From contig NZ_CABTZZ010000006.1 in assembly GCF_902489465.1 (NCBI RefSeq), positions 1 to 64,000 of the forward strand: a stretch of 64,000 bases of DNA, given 5' to 3'. Under the pieces are notes generated by a model. It did no database searches. It saw nothing but the letters and a program-made list of their open reading frames with translations, and had not been told where the DNA came from. Of this stretch, positions 34,284 through 42,831 are shown piece by piece. This DNA is from an uncultured Varibaculum sp. Its GTDB lineage: Bacteria > Actinomycetota > Actinomycetes > Actinomycetales > Actinomycetaceae. Every line of letters begins with the position of its first letter. Within the stretch, counting starts at the first letter, position 1. The position numbers were made by a program, and so were the translations under genes.

Positions 34284-35564
34284 TTACCGCTCCTTTAGAT
34301 CCAGATAATCTATAGCATCCGCTGTCGCCGTCAACGGCATAGGTAGCACTACCTGTTCGTCAGGGCGAACCGCCAACTGGGTGCGGATATAATCTTTAAC
34401 CGCTTTGCGGGTGTGGATATGATGGCCTGCTTTTTCCGACATAAACCAGCGATGCTCCAATACTTCATGGAAAATCTGGGCTGGCTCTAGTTTTGACCGT
34501 AAATCATCGGGAATCGCACTAATAGTGGGCAGGTAAACCCGTTCTAGCCAAGTGGTTGCCACCAGACGCAAAGGCATATTCTCCAGTTTCTTACGGCGTT
34601 GATAGGTCACAATATCGGTGTAGATCCGTTTGGCTTGTTCTTCTTGAACTTCCAGACCGGTTAGATCTTTTACTCGCCGCTGGAAATGACCGGCCTCGAC
34701 TACCCGCGGAGCAAAACTTAAGAAATCTCCGTCCTCGTCACTTTCGATTTCTACCTGACCGATATCGAAACCGAGTTGCCCGAGCCGCTCGGCCCGTGCT
34801 CCTACTCGCCAAATCTCATCGGCCGGGATACGTTCGGATCCGGTTAAATCATTCCAGAGATCGTGGTAGCGTTTCTCCAGGTAATCGCCAATAGTAGTGA
34901 CGTCAAAGTCTTCATCTACCAACCCTCCGGCCTGTAAATCCATCAGTTCCCCGATAATGTTCATGGCGCCCAGAGAAACATCATATTCGCGGGAGCGGTC
35001 AGAGATATTGTCATAAAAACGTCCGGTTTCCGCATCTACCAGGTAGGCAGCATAGGTGCCGGCATCACGGCGGAAAAGGGTGTTAGATAGGGAAACATCT
35101 CCCCAATAAAACCCGTTTAGGTGTAGGTGAACCAGCAAGGCAACCAAGGAATCAAGTACTCGATTGAGATGGTCTTTAGATAAATGTTTGGACAGTAACA
35201 CCCGGTAGGGCAGGGAATACTGCAGGTGATGGGTAACGAGGGCGGCTGGTAATTCTTCGCCGTTTTCGTCGATTCTTCCCGCTACCACCGCGGCCACGGA
35301 CACGGTAGGTAGATCTTTGCTTTGCAGTTGACGCAGCATTTGGTATTCATGCAGGGCGTGCTCTTCGGAAATCTCTTTTACCGCATATATTGCGCCCCCC
35401 GCCTTAATGAACCGCACTACGTGACGAGAAATTCCTCGCGGAAGAGCCGCTAGCAGCTTGTTTGGCCAATCTTCCAAGGGTAGCGACCAGGGGAGAGTAG
35501 GAACTAAAGAATAGAAAGAGGAGGTACCAGAGGTAGTAACCCGAATTTTCTGTTTGCTAGGCAT
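34284..35564 (-). CDS. DUF4032 protein with kinase-like fold
   Basis: A 426-residue protein of the actinobacterial DUF4032 family. The N-terminal half resembles small lipopolysaccharide-kinase-type folds: AVKEISEEHALHEYQML (Lys and Glu as in a kinase N-lobe) and FYWGDVSLSNTLF followed by YLVDAETGRF, equivalent to the catalytic and metal loops. The C-terminal half is the family-specific domain ending VVLPMPLTATADAIDYLDL. No substrate is known. It is divergent from the Ser/Thr kinase gene with an 89-base gap. Confidence 0.85.
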   Translation of the reverse strand: MPSKQKIRVTTSGTSSFYSLVPTLPWSLPLEDWPNKLLAALPRGISRHVVRFIKAGGAIYAVKEISEEHALHEYQMLRQLQSKDLPTVSVAAVVAGRIDENGEELPAALVTHHLQYSLPYRVLLSKHLSKDHLNRVLDSLVALLVHLHLNGFYWGDVSLSNTLFRRDAGTYAAYLVDAETGRFYDNISDRSREYDVSLGAMNIIGELMDLQAGGLVDEDFDVTTIGDYLEKRYHDLWNDLTGSERIPADEIWRVGARAERLGQLGFDIGQVEIESDEDGDFLSFAPRVVEAGHFQRRVKDLTGLEVQEEQAKRIYTDIVTYQRRKKLENMPLRLVATTWLERVYLPTISAIPDDLRSKLEPAQIFHEVLEHRWFMSEKAGHHIHTRKAVKDYIRTQLAVRPDEQVVLPMPLTATADAIDYLDLKER

Positions 35565-35653
35565 TGTCCTTCTCCTCGTTATTGCTAGGACAATTCTGGC
35601 ATAGGTAGTTGGGTAAGTGCGAACGCATTTAGCTAAACTCAGATAAAGAGAGT

Positions 35654-37357
35654 TTGAAAACAGTTAGGGAGACAGTGCTCGAACAGGAAATCGGCGGATA
35701 CAAGGTACTTAAGGCCTTGGGCGCAGGGGGGATGGCGTCGGTTTATCAAGCTGAATCTCCCGATGGGAGCGAAGTCGCACTGAAGTTCTTGCACCCGCAG
35801 ATTGCTAACGATCCCAATGCTCGCAAGCGTTTGCAACGCGAGGCAGATGCGATTAACCGAGTCAGCTCCTCTGGGGTGGCGAAAGTTTTTGAGGTAAACA
35901 CCGCCGGACAAACCCCGTATGTGGCGATGGAACTGATTCGGGGGGTCACGATTGCCGAGGACGTGAGTGCCAATGGTACTTGGGATTTGCCTGACTTGAT
36001 TGACTTGGCGCAATGGTTAGCAAAAATACTGGAGGAGTTACACCACGCCGGGGTGGTTCATCGTGATATTAAACCAGCTAATATCATGATTGCGAAGCAA
36101 GGGCCGGTTTTGATTGATTTTGGGATTTCTCAAACCCCAGGTGCCGAACGTTTGACTGCCACCGGACTGGTCACCGGTACTCCCGGCTATATTTCGCCGC
36201 AGCTTATCCACGGCGAGGACGCGTGCCCGCGCGATGACTGGTGGGCTTGGTTGTGCGTGCTGCTGTACTGTGCAAGTGGGCATCCGCCCTTCGGGTCGGG
36301 CCCGGTGGAAGTGGTATTAGGGCGCATTAGTACCGGTAATCCCGACTTGTCAGGTTTGCCCGAGTCCTGGCAACGGGTTTTTGCGGCTGGTTTTCAGGTT
36401 GATCCAGCGCACAGAGCCGCTCCCCAGCAACTTATAGCGGCTTTGCAGGCAGTAAATGAGGGTAATGACCCGGCACCTTATTTGCCGGCAGATTTATCAG
36501 CGGGAGCTACCCTTGGGGCTGAAGGAGTGGAGGCCACCTCTGTTTCCGGCCCTGAGGTGTTTCCTCCCGAGCAGGACACCCGACGTTATCCTCCTGAGGC
36601 GCCAGCGATTAGGGGGGAAGCCGATAAATTTTGGGAAGCAAATGGCGGTTATGGGAATAACTTACCTGTAGGCAGCGTGAATGAAGAGCCGGGAGTTACC
36701 CATTTTCGCGTTCCCGAAACTGGACACGCGGATGAGGTACCAGATTCAGCTGCGCAATGGCAGCCCCGTTATATTCCCCAAAGGTTACCACTGGCTTGGA
36801 TATCGTGTGTGCTGTTGATGTTGGCCTTGTGTTTTGGGGTGGGCAGCTTCGCCCTGAAACAAGATACGCAATTAGGGTTAGACCCTTATCTTTATGCGGC
36901 AGCTTTGATGGCAATAGTTGCTATTCCCTCGCTTTTTGGGGTTTTCCGAGGGCGCTTGCGGGATGCCCAGCTGGCTTCAGGGTTGCTAAAGCCTCCCCGT
37001 CCAGCGCTTCGAGCCCAACCGGTTATCGGGCCACTAATAGGGGCGATAGTGGTGACCGTGCTGGTGGGAGCAGGGGTAGTGCTGCTAGGACAGTTCGGTT
37101 ACCATCCGCTGGCTAAGGTAGCCTATCCGGTATTGCCTCAAGGCCTGCGGGAGCGACCGGAAGTTTATAGAGCGCTTCTATATTTGGCGTATTCACTGTA
37201 CGGGATGATTATCGCGTTCTGTTCCCGGGCTTTCCGTATCGGGTTTGGCAGTATGGTTCGCTTATTAGGCGGAGCCGGGGCGCGTTTCTTTTGGTGCATA
37301 GTGGCACTGGCTGCAGGTGCCGGTTCGCAATACCTGGTAGTAAGTGGGTATTGGTAG
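35654..37357 (+). CDS. Membrane-anchored Ser/Thr protein kinase
   Basis: A 567-residue Hanks-type kinase, here started at TTG 35654; GTG 35675, just after AGGGAGACA, is an equally good start. The kinase domain (about residues 15-265) is complete: LGAGGMASVYQA, VALKFL, VHRDIKPANIM, LIDFGISQ and GTPGYISPQ. A linker of ~100 acidic, Pro-rich residues leads to five hydrophobic segments between about 377 and 565 (LPLAWISCVLLMLALCFGVG first). No external sensor domain such as PASTA is present. It differs in layout from the kinase at 58.4 kb. Confidence 0.93.
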   Translation: MKTVRETVLEQEIGGYKVLKALGAGGMASVYQAESPDGSEVALKFLHPQIANDPNARKRLQREADAINRVSSSGVAKVFEVNTAGQTPYVAMELIRGVTIAEDVSANGTWDLPDLIDLAQWLAKILEELHHAGVVHRDIKPANIMIAKQGPVLIDFGISQTPGAERLTATGLVTGTPGYISPQLIHGEDACPRDDWWAWLCVLLYCASGHPPFGSGPVEVVLGRISTGNPDLSGLPESWQRVFAAGFQVDPAHRAAPQQLIAALQAVNEGNDPAPYLPADLSAGATLGAEGVEATSVSGPEVFPPEQDTRRYPPEAPAIRGEADKFWEANGGYGNNLPVGSVNEEPGVTHFRVPETGHADEVPDSAAQWQPRYIPQRLPLAWISCVLLMLALCFGVGSFALKQDTQLGLDPYLYAAALMAIVAIPSLFGVFRGRLRDAQLASGLLKPPRPALRAQPVIGPLIGAIVVTVLVGAGVVLLGQFGYHPLAKVAYPVLPQGLRERPEVYRALLYLAYSLYGMIIAFCSRAFRIGFGSMVRLLGGAGARFFWCIVALAAGAGSQYLVVSGYW

Positions 37358-37460
37358 TGGAATCTGGGGAGTACGTTGCGCCCTGCCCGGATCAAGTGGG
37401 AGGATAGCGCGTCCTCGTCTATGCTTAAAGCAAGAAAATCAGCGAAGTTACGGGAAAGTC

Positions 37461-38366
37461 ATGGCACAGAAAAAAGGTAAAATGCAGGCCGCTAAGGCCA
37501 AAGGTTCATCGAAGAATGAAAAGAATCGGCAACAAAAAGTTTGGAAACAGGTAGAGACGCAACGGGAAGCCGCGCGGCGCAAGCAAACCCGTAAACGCGC
37601 GATAATCGCGATAGTTTCGGTGCTGGTGGTAGCGGCAGTCGCCCTCGCCGGATACCTGGTTGCCCAGAGCGGAAATGATAAAGCTAATGGGGAAGTGCTT
37701 TCCGGTCAGCACCCAGAAAAAATCGCTGCCCTGTCGGGTAAGGAAGCAGTTAATGCGGCGCAGGGGATTTTGGTCGGTAAACAGGGGGTTTATAAAGCCG
37801 AATCTGGAGTACCTACTATTGAGATGTGGTATTCCTATGGATGCCCGTCTTGCCTGGGGTTAGAGCACCAGTTGGGGAAGCAGATTATGGCTTTGGCTAC
37901 CGAAGGTAAAGCCAATCTGGTGCTGCATACGGTGGTGACTCACGCCTTGCCCTGGACCGTGATTGCTGGCGACGCTTCCATGCTGGTAGCTATGGAGCAG
38001 CCAGACAAAGTGCTCGCCTTCCATCAAGCGTTGGTTGATACTGGATATAAGGTGATGTTTGCCAAAGGGGAGGAAGCCGGCTGGAAAGATCAAGGAAACT
38101 CCACACTGATGGCGGATCCGAACAAATCACTGGAAAAAATTAAAGAAGTTGCTAAGAAGGTTGGGGTTAAAGGCGAAATTATTAGCTCCTTTAAGGCCGA
38201 GACCCAGTCTGCACTACTTGAGAAGTGGCAAAAGCAATGGGCAGATGCCGCTGGAAAGCAGACTCAGGGGGTGGGTACCCCGATGTTTGCCTCCAATGGA
38301 AAGGTGATCGAAAAGCCGTACAAGAATGATGGAACTTTGGACGAGGACGCGCTACTGGGTAAATAG
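37461..38366 (+). CDS. Membrane-anchored DsbA-like thiol-disulfide protein
   Basis: A 301-residue protein from ATG 37461 (MAQKKGKMQAAKAK); the frame extends upstream without family support. A very basic cytoplasmic head of ~45 residues precedes a single transmembrane helix at about 47-68 (AIIAIVSVLVVAAVALAGYL). The external domain is thioredoxin-like with a CPSC active site beginning at residue 128 (WYSYGCPSCLGLEHQL), and GVGTPMFASNGKVIE carries the conserved cis-Pro. Such proteins oxidise or reduce disulfides of exported proteins in actinobacteria. Confidence 0.9.
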   Translation: MAQKKGKMQAAKAKGSSKNEKNRQQKVWKQVETQREAARRKQTRKRAIIAIVSVLVVAAVALAGYLVAQSGNDKANGEVLSGQHPEKIAALSGKEAVNAAQGILVGKQGVYKAESGVPTIEMWYSYGCPSCLGLEHQLGKQIMALATEGKANLVLHTVVTHALPWTVIAGDASMLVAMEQPDKVLAFHQALVDTGYKVMFAKGEEAGWKDQGNSTLMADPNKSLEKIKEVAKKVGVKGEIISSFKAETQSALLEKWQKQWADAAGKQTQGVGTPMFASNGKVIEKPYKNDGTLDEDALLGK

Positions 38367-38418
38367 CAGCGGTTTTGTTCATTGATAAAAGACATGGCAA
38401 ACTAAAGGCGGCGTCTTT

Positions 38419-38446
38419 TTGAAGGCGCTAGGGTAGTGCTTATTTA
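38419..38446 (+). promoter_or_regulatory. Probable promoter of the tRNA-Thr gene
   Basis: TTGAAG (38419-38424) and TATTTA (38441-38446) are 16 bases apart and place transcription start about seven bases before the mature tRNA end at 38460. Just upstream, AAAAGAC and GTCTTTT near 38386-38419 can pair weakly and may end the DsbA-like transcript. Confidence 0.4.
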
Positions 38447-38459
38447 AGCGCTTCCTAAG

Positions 38460-38535
38460 GCCGACTTAGCTCAGTTGGTAGAGCAGCTGTCTTGTAAACA
38501 GCAGGTCATCGGTTCGAGCCCGATAGTCGGCTCCA
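38460..38535 (+). tRNA. tRNA-Thr (anticodon UGU)
   Basis: A full 76-base cloverleaf: acceptor GCCGACT/AGTCGGC, D arm TAGCTCAGTTGGTAGAGCA, anticodon stem GCTGT/ACAGC with loop CTTGTAA (anticodon TGT), T arm ATCGG-TTCGAGC-CCGAT, discriminator T and an encoded CCA (38533-38535). I see no duplicated 3' end nearby that would mark an integrated element. Confidence 0.97.
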
Positions 38536-38936
38536 CTTCGGCATTGGCGTCTGGTTTCTGTATACGGCATAAATGGCAGTAAATGCCAGAACTCTTTAGG
38601 CTTAAAATATCTGTCTTGTTTACCTTTCAGTCTTGCCATGGCATGTTTCTTTTCTTCCCTGGGTGCAAAATCGCCCTCCCGTTCGAGCGGGGAAAGAGTA
38701 CTTTCGGGAGGGGGCGTTGCTGGGGGAGGTAGCTCCAGGAAACTTGACGTTAGGGCGGCGGAGTAAAAACCGGGAAGTCGCTATTGTTGTCCCAAAATGT
38801 AATTCGGAAATAAAAATTATTCCGGTATTTTCAAAGGTAGAGGCTATATAGTATGGTGATATGTGAGAAGCTAATTAATGGGGCTTAATCGCTGTAAATA
38901 GGCGAAATATCCGCATTAACTCGTGGAGAGATAATC
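38536..38936. other. Non-coding region between tRNA-Thr and the surface protein gene
   Basis: These 401 bases hold no convincing gene. A GC-rich hairpin lies at 38672-38716 (stem CGCCCTCCCG, 23-base loop); its loop starts TTCGAGCGGGGAAAG, resembling hairpin D at 28738. A weak promoter for the surface protein gene is possible (TTTCAA at 38830, TATGGT at 38853, 17-base spacing). The AT-rich part 38860-38930 leads to GGAGAG before the ATG. Confidence 0.5.
38672..38716 (+). repeat. GC-rich hairpin with a loop resembling hairpin D
   Basis: Arm 38672-38681 pairs with 38705-38716 over ten bases with a two-base bulge. The word GTTCGAGCGG at 38681-38690 is shared exactly with hairpin D. The remaining loop diverges (GGAAAGAGTA instead of TAAAAGTGCT), so kinship is possible but not proven. 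No T-run follows. Confidence 0.4.
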
Positions 38937-41900
38937 ATGAAATCGGGATTGACTCGCGCAATGGAGCAAAATCGTAAACATCGTGTCTTAAAACTATTAC
39001 TGCCTTTACTGGCCATTACTCTGGTTTTTGCGTTTGGCCCGCATGTCGGAGTTAGTTATGCCCAACCAGGTGATCAGGCAGCTCCTGTCCCTGTGCAGAC
39101 AACTAGCGATCCTGCGGACACTGTGGCATCAGATCCAGCCGATGCTCCTGCGTCCGCAACTGGTGAAAACCCCGATCCTGTGGATCCTGCGCCGCAAGCT
39201 GCCCCCGCGCAAGAACCGGGTGGTTCCGAGCCTGGAGAGGCTCCAGAGGCGGGTTTTCCCCTCACTAAGTTCCTAACTGAGGACGCAAAACTGTTCTACG
39301 GGGGCGCAGAGCTGACAAAAAACGCCGACGGGAAATATGTCGTCCACCCGGATACTCCTTACCAGTTGAAATTAGGGTTCGCCGAGAAACCTGGTGGCGA
39401 ATGGCAAATACCTAGCAATACTGAACTCGTCTACGAATTGCCGGCTACCTTGCAGGCTTTCCCTATCGAAAAACCGATTGACTTCTCCATCGTTGCTCAA
39501 GGTGAAACCGTCATCGGCAATAGCTACTGGGTAACGAAAGACAATAAGATCCATGTAAAGCTGGCTGATCATGAGAAGTTAACTGAATCCCAGCAGGCAC
39601 AGTTTTATGTCACTTTGGATGTGAAGTTTGCAAAAGATGCCACCAAGATTGAACTGAATGATGGCATCCACATGGATGTACTGATTTCAAATGATCCCGA
39701 TTTGTCTATCACTAAGAGTGCCCGACATGATTTTTCTGCCGGTAAAGTGTTCTACACCCTGACGGTTACCTCAATCGATACTAACGAAAATGTAGTGGTC
39801 TCTGACCAGATTCAAGGTGACGACACCGCACTGCACCTAGATGAAAATCCGAAGGCTTTCAAGATTAAGTCCACGAATAAGAAAGCGCCCAAACCTGGGG
39901 AATTAAAGATTGAAAATAATGGGTTTAGGCTGACTATCCCCAAGATGACTCATGGGGAGAAGGTTACGATCGAGTACTCCGCCAGCGTTGATTACTCAAA
40001 GATTAACCCCGACGAGGCGGGAACCGCAGCTCAAACCGAGAATAAAGCCAATGTGCTTTCTGACCAGATTCCTGCCCCCAAAGAAACCACTAATAACCTG
40101 GAGCATAAGTTAAAGATTGGTACTATCACCAAGAATGCTGGCTCCGCCGAAGAAACAGCTCCTAAGTCGGGAATCTACCAGCAGTCCTGGACCCTTAACG
40201 TAAATAAATACTCGAAGCTGAACGTAGCTGGCAATACCGTCAAAGACTCCATTCCTGAAGGGTTCCGCGAAATGATGAAGTATTCCGGAGACGGTATCAA
40301 GATCGTGGTGAACAAGGGGAAAGAGGACGCAGAGGGAAACTCTATCGAGAAAACCCGCGAGATTAAATGGGCAGACGTTGGCATCACCGATTTGGATACA
40401 CAGTTCGAGTGGTCGTATGTGTTGCCCGGTACTGAAACTGACCCAGAAAACTCTAGTTACGAAATCACCTACACCACTGAAGTTGATGTCAATAAACAGA
40501 TCGTGCCGACTTCGGTGAAGAACGGTGCTTCCAGCACTACCCCTCAAAACCCGAATGGTCCAGAGGAAGTCGTTGCGCCCACCATTAGGCTTACCCCTCC
40601 GCACGTCTTTAACGTTCAAAAGAAAGCTCTCTCCACTGATGCAGATGAGGTCACTTGGGAAGTAGCTGTCAATGTGGTGCCGCAAGGCTATGACTCCCTA
40701 GTATTGACGGATACTCTGCCTGCGGCCAAGAGTGGAGATAAATCTTTCCAGGACACGTTGAAAAAAGGCACCAAAGTCACGGTTGAAGGCTTGCTCGACG
40801 GTGAAAGCTGGACGTTCGCGAAAGATGAAAAGAACCCCGACAGCGGATTTAGCATCACTTTCTACCAGGACGAGGGAAAGACCAGACCTGGTCTAAAGCC
40901 CAACCCCGACACTGATGAAGCGGGCAATCCCGTTGAGCGCACGGTAAAACTTACTTTTACTACCACCAATGACCAGGAGTGGGTAAAAGCCTACCGTGAT
41001 GGTGACGAGAGCCTCTATCGGCACGTCAACCGGGTGAAAGCCACTGCCAATGGTAAAGACCGTACCGCCTCGGCGTCGGCTACCCCGGATCCCGAGGGGA
41101 TCCACAAAACCTTCGACGGCATTAAATTCAAGGAAATCGGTGGGGTCGACTATCCGGTATTCAACTACCGGCTACGCCTGGAAGGGTTAGATCAGTACAA
41201 AGGGGACGCTTTCAAGATTACTGACCAGTTTGATGCTCAGCAGTTAAAGCTGGCGAACGACCCGAAGCCCAATTTGTCCGGGGTAGAGACTCTTAGCATT
41301 CACCAGCAAGCTGGCGAGATTATCTTCGAGATGGAAACCGCTAAATTGCCGAAGGATTCGGATGGCAAAGTGAAATCAGTCTACTACTTGGATTACTCAC
41401 TAATTCCGGTTAGTAGGGATGCGCTGGATGCCATCAATAAGAACCCCGAAGGTTTAAAGGTGAGCAATACTGCCACCTGGGGACCGGTGACCACGAAAGC
41501 AGTGGATGCCGAATATCGGTACGGCCCGCTCACCAAAGAGCTGACTGATAAGCCTACCAGCAGTAATAATTACGAGGCTACTTTCAAGGTCACTATTAAC
41601 CCCGGGGCACTAGATATTGCTGGTGGGGCGCCGACTGCGAACTTTAAAGACCAGATGACCAATCTGCGTCTGCAGCCGGAAACCTTAGAGATGACCCCGA
41701 AGGACTTCGACTATCATCCGGTCTATAAGGACGGGGTGCTCACTATGAAAGTTCCCAATAAACGGAAAGTAGTGGTCACCTACAAAGCGAAAGTAATCGG
41801 GACAGACCTGGTCAACTACGGTAACGAGGTTGAGGTAGGGAAGGAACAGTCCAAGGTCGAGGGATCCGTAGCCGTACGGATGGCTGCGGGCGGTAGCGCC

Positions 41901-42470
41901 CCCAACCCGGGAATCACTATTCACAAGCATGATTCGCGTGATCTGACTACTCAGCTGGAAGGTGCCGAGTTTGAGCTTTACCAGATTATCGATGGCGAGC
42001 CGCAACCGGTAGTTGGTAAACTTAGTGCTGACCAGGAAAAAGCGGAGCCCTTAAGGTTCACTACCGATAAGAATGGGGAAGTCACCATCAAGGGTGACCA
42101 GGGTAAACTCGGATGGTCGCTGCTGGTTAGCAATCAGAAAGATCAATATGAGTACCAGCTGAAAGAAGTGAAATCTCCTGAAGGCTACCAGCTGCTAGAA
42201 GAACCGCTTAGCTTTACTATTTGGGAAAATCCGGCAGATGAAAATCAGCAATATGACGGCGCTTACCTGTACGTGGCTAACGAGCCAAAACCGGGTACCG
42301 ATATTCCGGACAATCCCGACAAACATGGTCAGCCTGACCAATCGGGTAAGTCAGGTAACGTGCAGCAGAAGCTAGAAAAGACCGGTGCACAAGTTAGCGT
42401 GGCGCTCGGGGCAATGCTGGTCTGCCTGGCCGGCGGATACCTGATCCTACGTTGCCGCGAACAGCGGTAA
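38937..42470 (+). CDS. Large isopeptide-domain surface protein (pilin-like) with LEKTG anchor
   Basis: A 1177-residue secreted wall protein. The signal peptide has a basic start, hydrophobic core LKLLLPLLAITLVFAFG and probable cleavage after SYA. Residues ~45-105 are Pro/Ala/Asp-rich. Then come repeated beta domains of the fimbrial isopeptide type (SITKSARHDFSAGKVFYTLT and further copies through ~1005), and a SpaA-like domain at about 1010-1120 with Lys in ITIHKHDSRD and Glu in QLKEVKSPEGYQLLEE that could form an internal isopeptide bond. The C-terminus has LEKTG (1146-1150), a hydrophobic helix and RCREQR. Residue E replaces P of LPxTG. ATG 38937 follows GGAGAG. No sortase gene is in the window. 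Confidence 0.88.
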   Translation: MKSGLTRAMEQNRKHRVLKLLLPLLAITLVFAFGPHVGVSYAQPGDQAAPVPVQTTSDPADTVASDPADAPASATGENPDPVDPAPQAAPAQEPGGSEPGEAPEAGFPLTKFLTEDAKLFYGGAELTKNADGKYVVHPDTPYQLKLGFAEKPGGEWQIPSNTELVYELPATLQAFPIEKPIDFSIVAQGETVIGNSYWVTKDNKIHVKLADHEKLTESQQAQFYVTLDVKFAKDATKIELNDGIHMDVLISNDPDLSITKSARHDFSAGKVFYTLTVTSIDTNENVVVSDQIQGDDTALHLDENPKAFKIKSTNKKAPKPGELKIENNGFRLTIPKMTHGEKVTIEYSASVDYSKINPDEAGTAAQTENKANVLSDQIPAPKETTNNLEHKLKIGTITKNAGSAEETAPKSGIYQQSWTLNVNKYSKLNVAGNTVKDSIPEGFREMMKYSGDGIKIVVNKGKEDAEGNSIEKTREIKWADVGITDLDTQFEWSYVLPGTETDPENSSYEITYTTEVDVNKQIVPTSVKNGASSTTPQNPNGPEEVVAPTIRLTPPHVFNVQKKALSTDADEVTWEVAVNVVPQGYDSLVLTDTLPAAKSGDKSFQDTLKKGTKVTVEGLLDGESWTFAKDEKNPDSGFSITFYQDEGKTRPGLKPNPDTDEAGNPVERTVKLTFTTTNDQEWVKAYRDGDESLYRHVNRVKATANGKDRTASASATPDPEGIHKTFDGIKFKEIGGVDYPVFNYRLRLEGLDQYKGDAFKITDQFDAQQLKLANDPKPNLSGVETLSIHQQAGEIIFEMETAKLPKDSDGKVKSVYYLDYSLIPVSRDALDAINKNPEGLKVSNTATWGPVTTKAVDAEYRYGPLTKELTDKPTSSNNYEATFKVTINPGALDIAGGAPTANFKDQMTNLRLQPETLEMTPKDFDYHPVYKDGVLTMKVPNKRKVVVTYKAKVIGTDLVNYGNEVEVGKEQSKVEGSVAVRMAAGGSAPNPGITIHKHDSRDLTTQLEGAEFELYQIIDGEPQPVVGKLSADQEKAEPLRFTTDKNGEVTIKGDQGKLGWSLLVSNQKDQYEYQLKEVKSPEGYQLLEEPLSFTIWENPADENQQYDGAYLYVANEPKPGTDIPDNPDKHGQPDQSGKSGNVQQKLEKTGAQVSVALGAMLVCLAGGYLILRCREQR

Positions 42471-42479
42471 TACTGTCTC

Positions 42480-42510
42480 AGACACGGGGCGGTAAAAGCG
42501 CGCCGTGTCT
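42480..42510 (+). repeat. GTAAAAG-loop hairpin A
   Basis: AGACACGG pairs with CCGTGTCT (eight bases) around an inner GCG/CGC stem with a GTAAAAG loop. It starts ten bases after the surface protein stop; no T-run follows, so terminator function is unclear. Confidence 0.8.
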
Positions 42511-42518
42511 CTGGTCTA

Positions 42519-42625
42519 CGCGGGGAATATATTTTTCCTCCCGCCCAAGAAATCGGGGAGAGACTAGATCTCTCCCCGATTTCTTATGCCCACCGCGCCC
42601 ACTCAGATAAAATATATCCCCCGCG
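42519..42625 (+). repeat. 107-nt double-stem structured element, copy 2
   Basis: The outer stem pairs 42519-42535 with 42609-42625 over 17 positions with one A-C mismatch. The inner stem is a perfect 17 pairs (42547-42563 with 42569-42585, loop CTAGA) with no sequence likeness to copy 1. The left unpaired strand TCCTCCCGCCCA differs from copy 1 at one of 12 bases; the right strand (42586-42608) is again 23 bases, 16 identical, keeping GCCCACC and CTC-GAT. Overall length equals copy 1 exactly. Confidence 0.85.
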
Positions 42626-42631
42626 CAGGTC

Positions 42632-42662
42632 TGTCTCGGAGCGGTAAAAGATGCGAGAGACA
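42632..42662 (+). repeat. GTAAAAG-loop hairpin B
   Basis: TGTCTC (42632-42637) pairs with GAGACA (42657-42662) and GC/GC inside, presenting GGTAAAAGAT. It starts six bases after element copy 2 and matches hairpin E (28861-28890, opposite strand) over GCGGWAAAAGATGCGAGAG. Confidence 0.7.
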
Positions 42663-42746
42663 CGCAGGTAGTCACTACTTTCCGAATCGGAAACCTACCT
42701 ATTTAACCCGCAACTGTAACTCCCTTTCCTCGCTCTCGCGAGGAAA

Positions 42747-42780
42747 CGGGGTCCCCCGAGCGCTTTTACCGCCCCGAGAC
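42747..42780 (-). repeat. GTAAAAG-loop hairpin C
   Basis: On the minus strand GGGCG and CGCTC enclose GTAAAAG, with outer GTC/GAC. It matches hairpin D at 25 of 26 bases but in the opposite orientation, and shares 17 bases with hairpin A. An adjacent perfect hairpin (TTTCCTCG/CGAGGAAA, 42725-42746) abuts it. Confidence 0.75.
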
Positions 42781-42831
42781 CGCACAGGTTGCGTCTGGTA
42801 TCTCCCGCGCGTAGAGAGAGCGATAAGAATT

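Larger units (their letters stand above)
42471..42831. other. Non-coding region between convergent genes holding structured element 2
   Basis: This 361-base gap separates the ends of the pilin-like gene (plus) and the MFS gene (minus). In order it holds hairpin A (42480-42510), the 107-nt element (42519-42625), hairpin B (42632-42662), a TTTCCTCG/CGAGGAAA hairpin (42725-42746) and inverted hairpin C (42747-42780). Hairpins A and C share the 17-base word CGGGGCGGTAAAAGCGC in opposite orientation and so bound the region as inverted repeats. No protein-coding potential is seen. Confidence 0.8.

Noticed and set aside
34264..34290. GCGGGTAAAAAGG near 34270 as another GTAAAAG hairpin
   Set aside because: The loop differs, the arms do not pair convincingly, and no 107-nt element is nearby.
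38633..38851. 72-codon ORF between tRNA-Thr and the pilin-like gene
   Set aside because: It runs through a GC-rich hairpin, has no ribosome site and no protein-like composition.
38460..38936. tRNA-Thr as the attachment site of an integrated island containing the surface proteins
   Set aside because: No integrase, no duplicated tRNA 3' end and no phage genes were seen in the following 25 kb.
42480..42510. Hairpin A as the terminator of the pilin-like gene
   Set aside because: No T-run follows the stem; the bases after it are CTGGTC. Rho-dependent or other roles remain possible.
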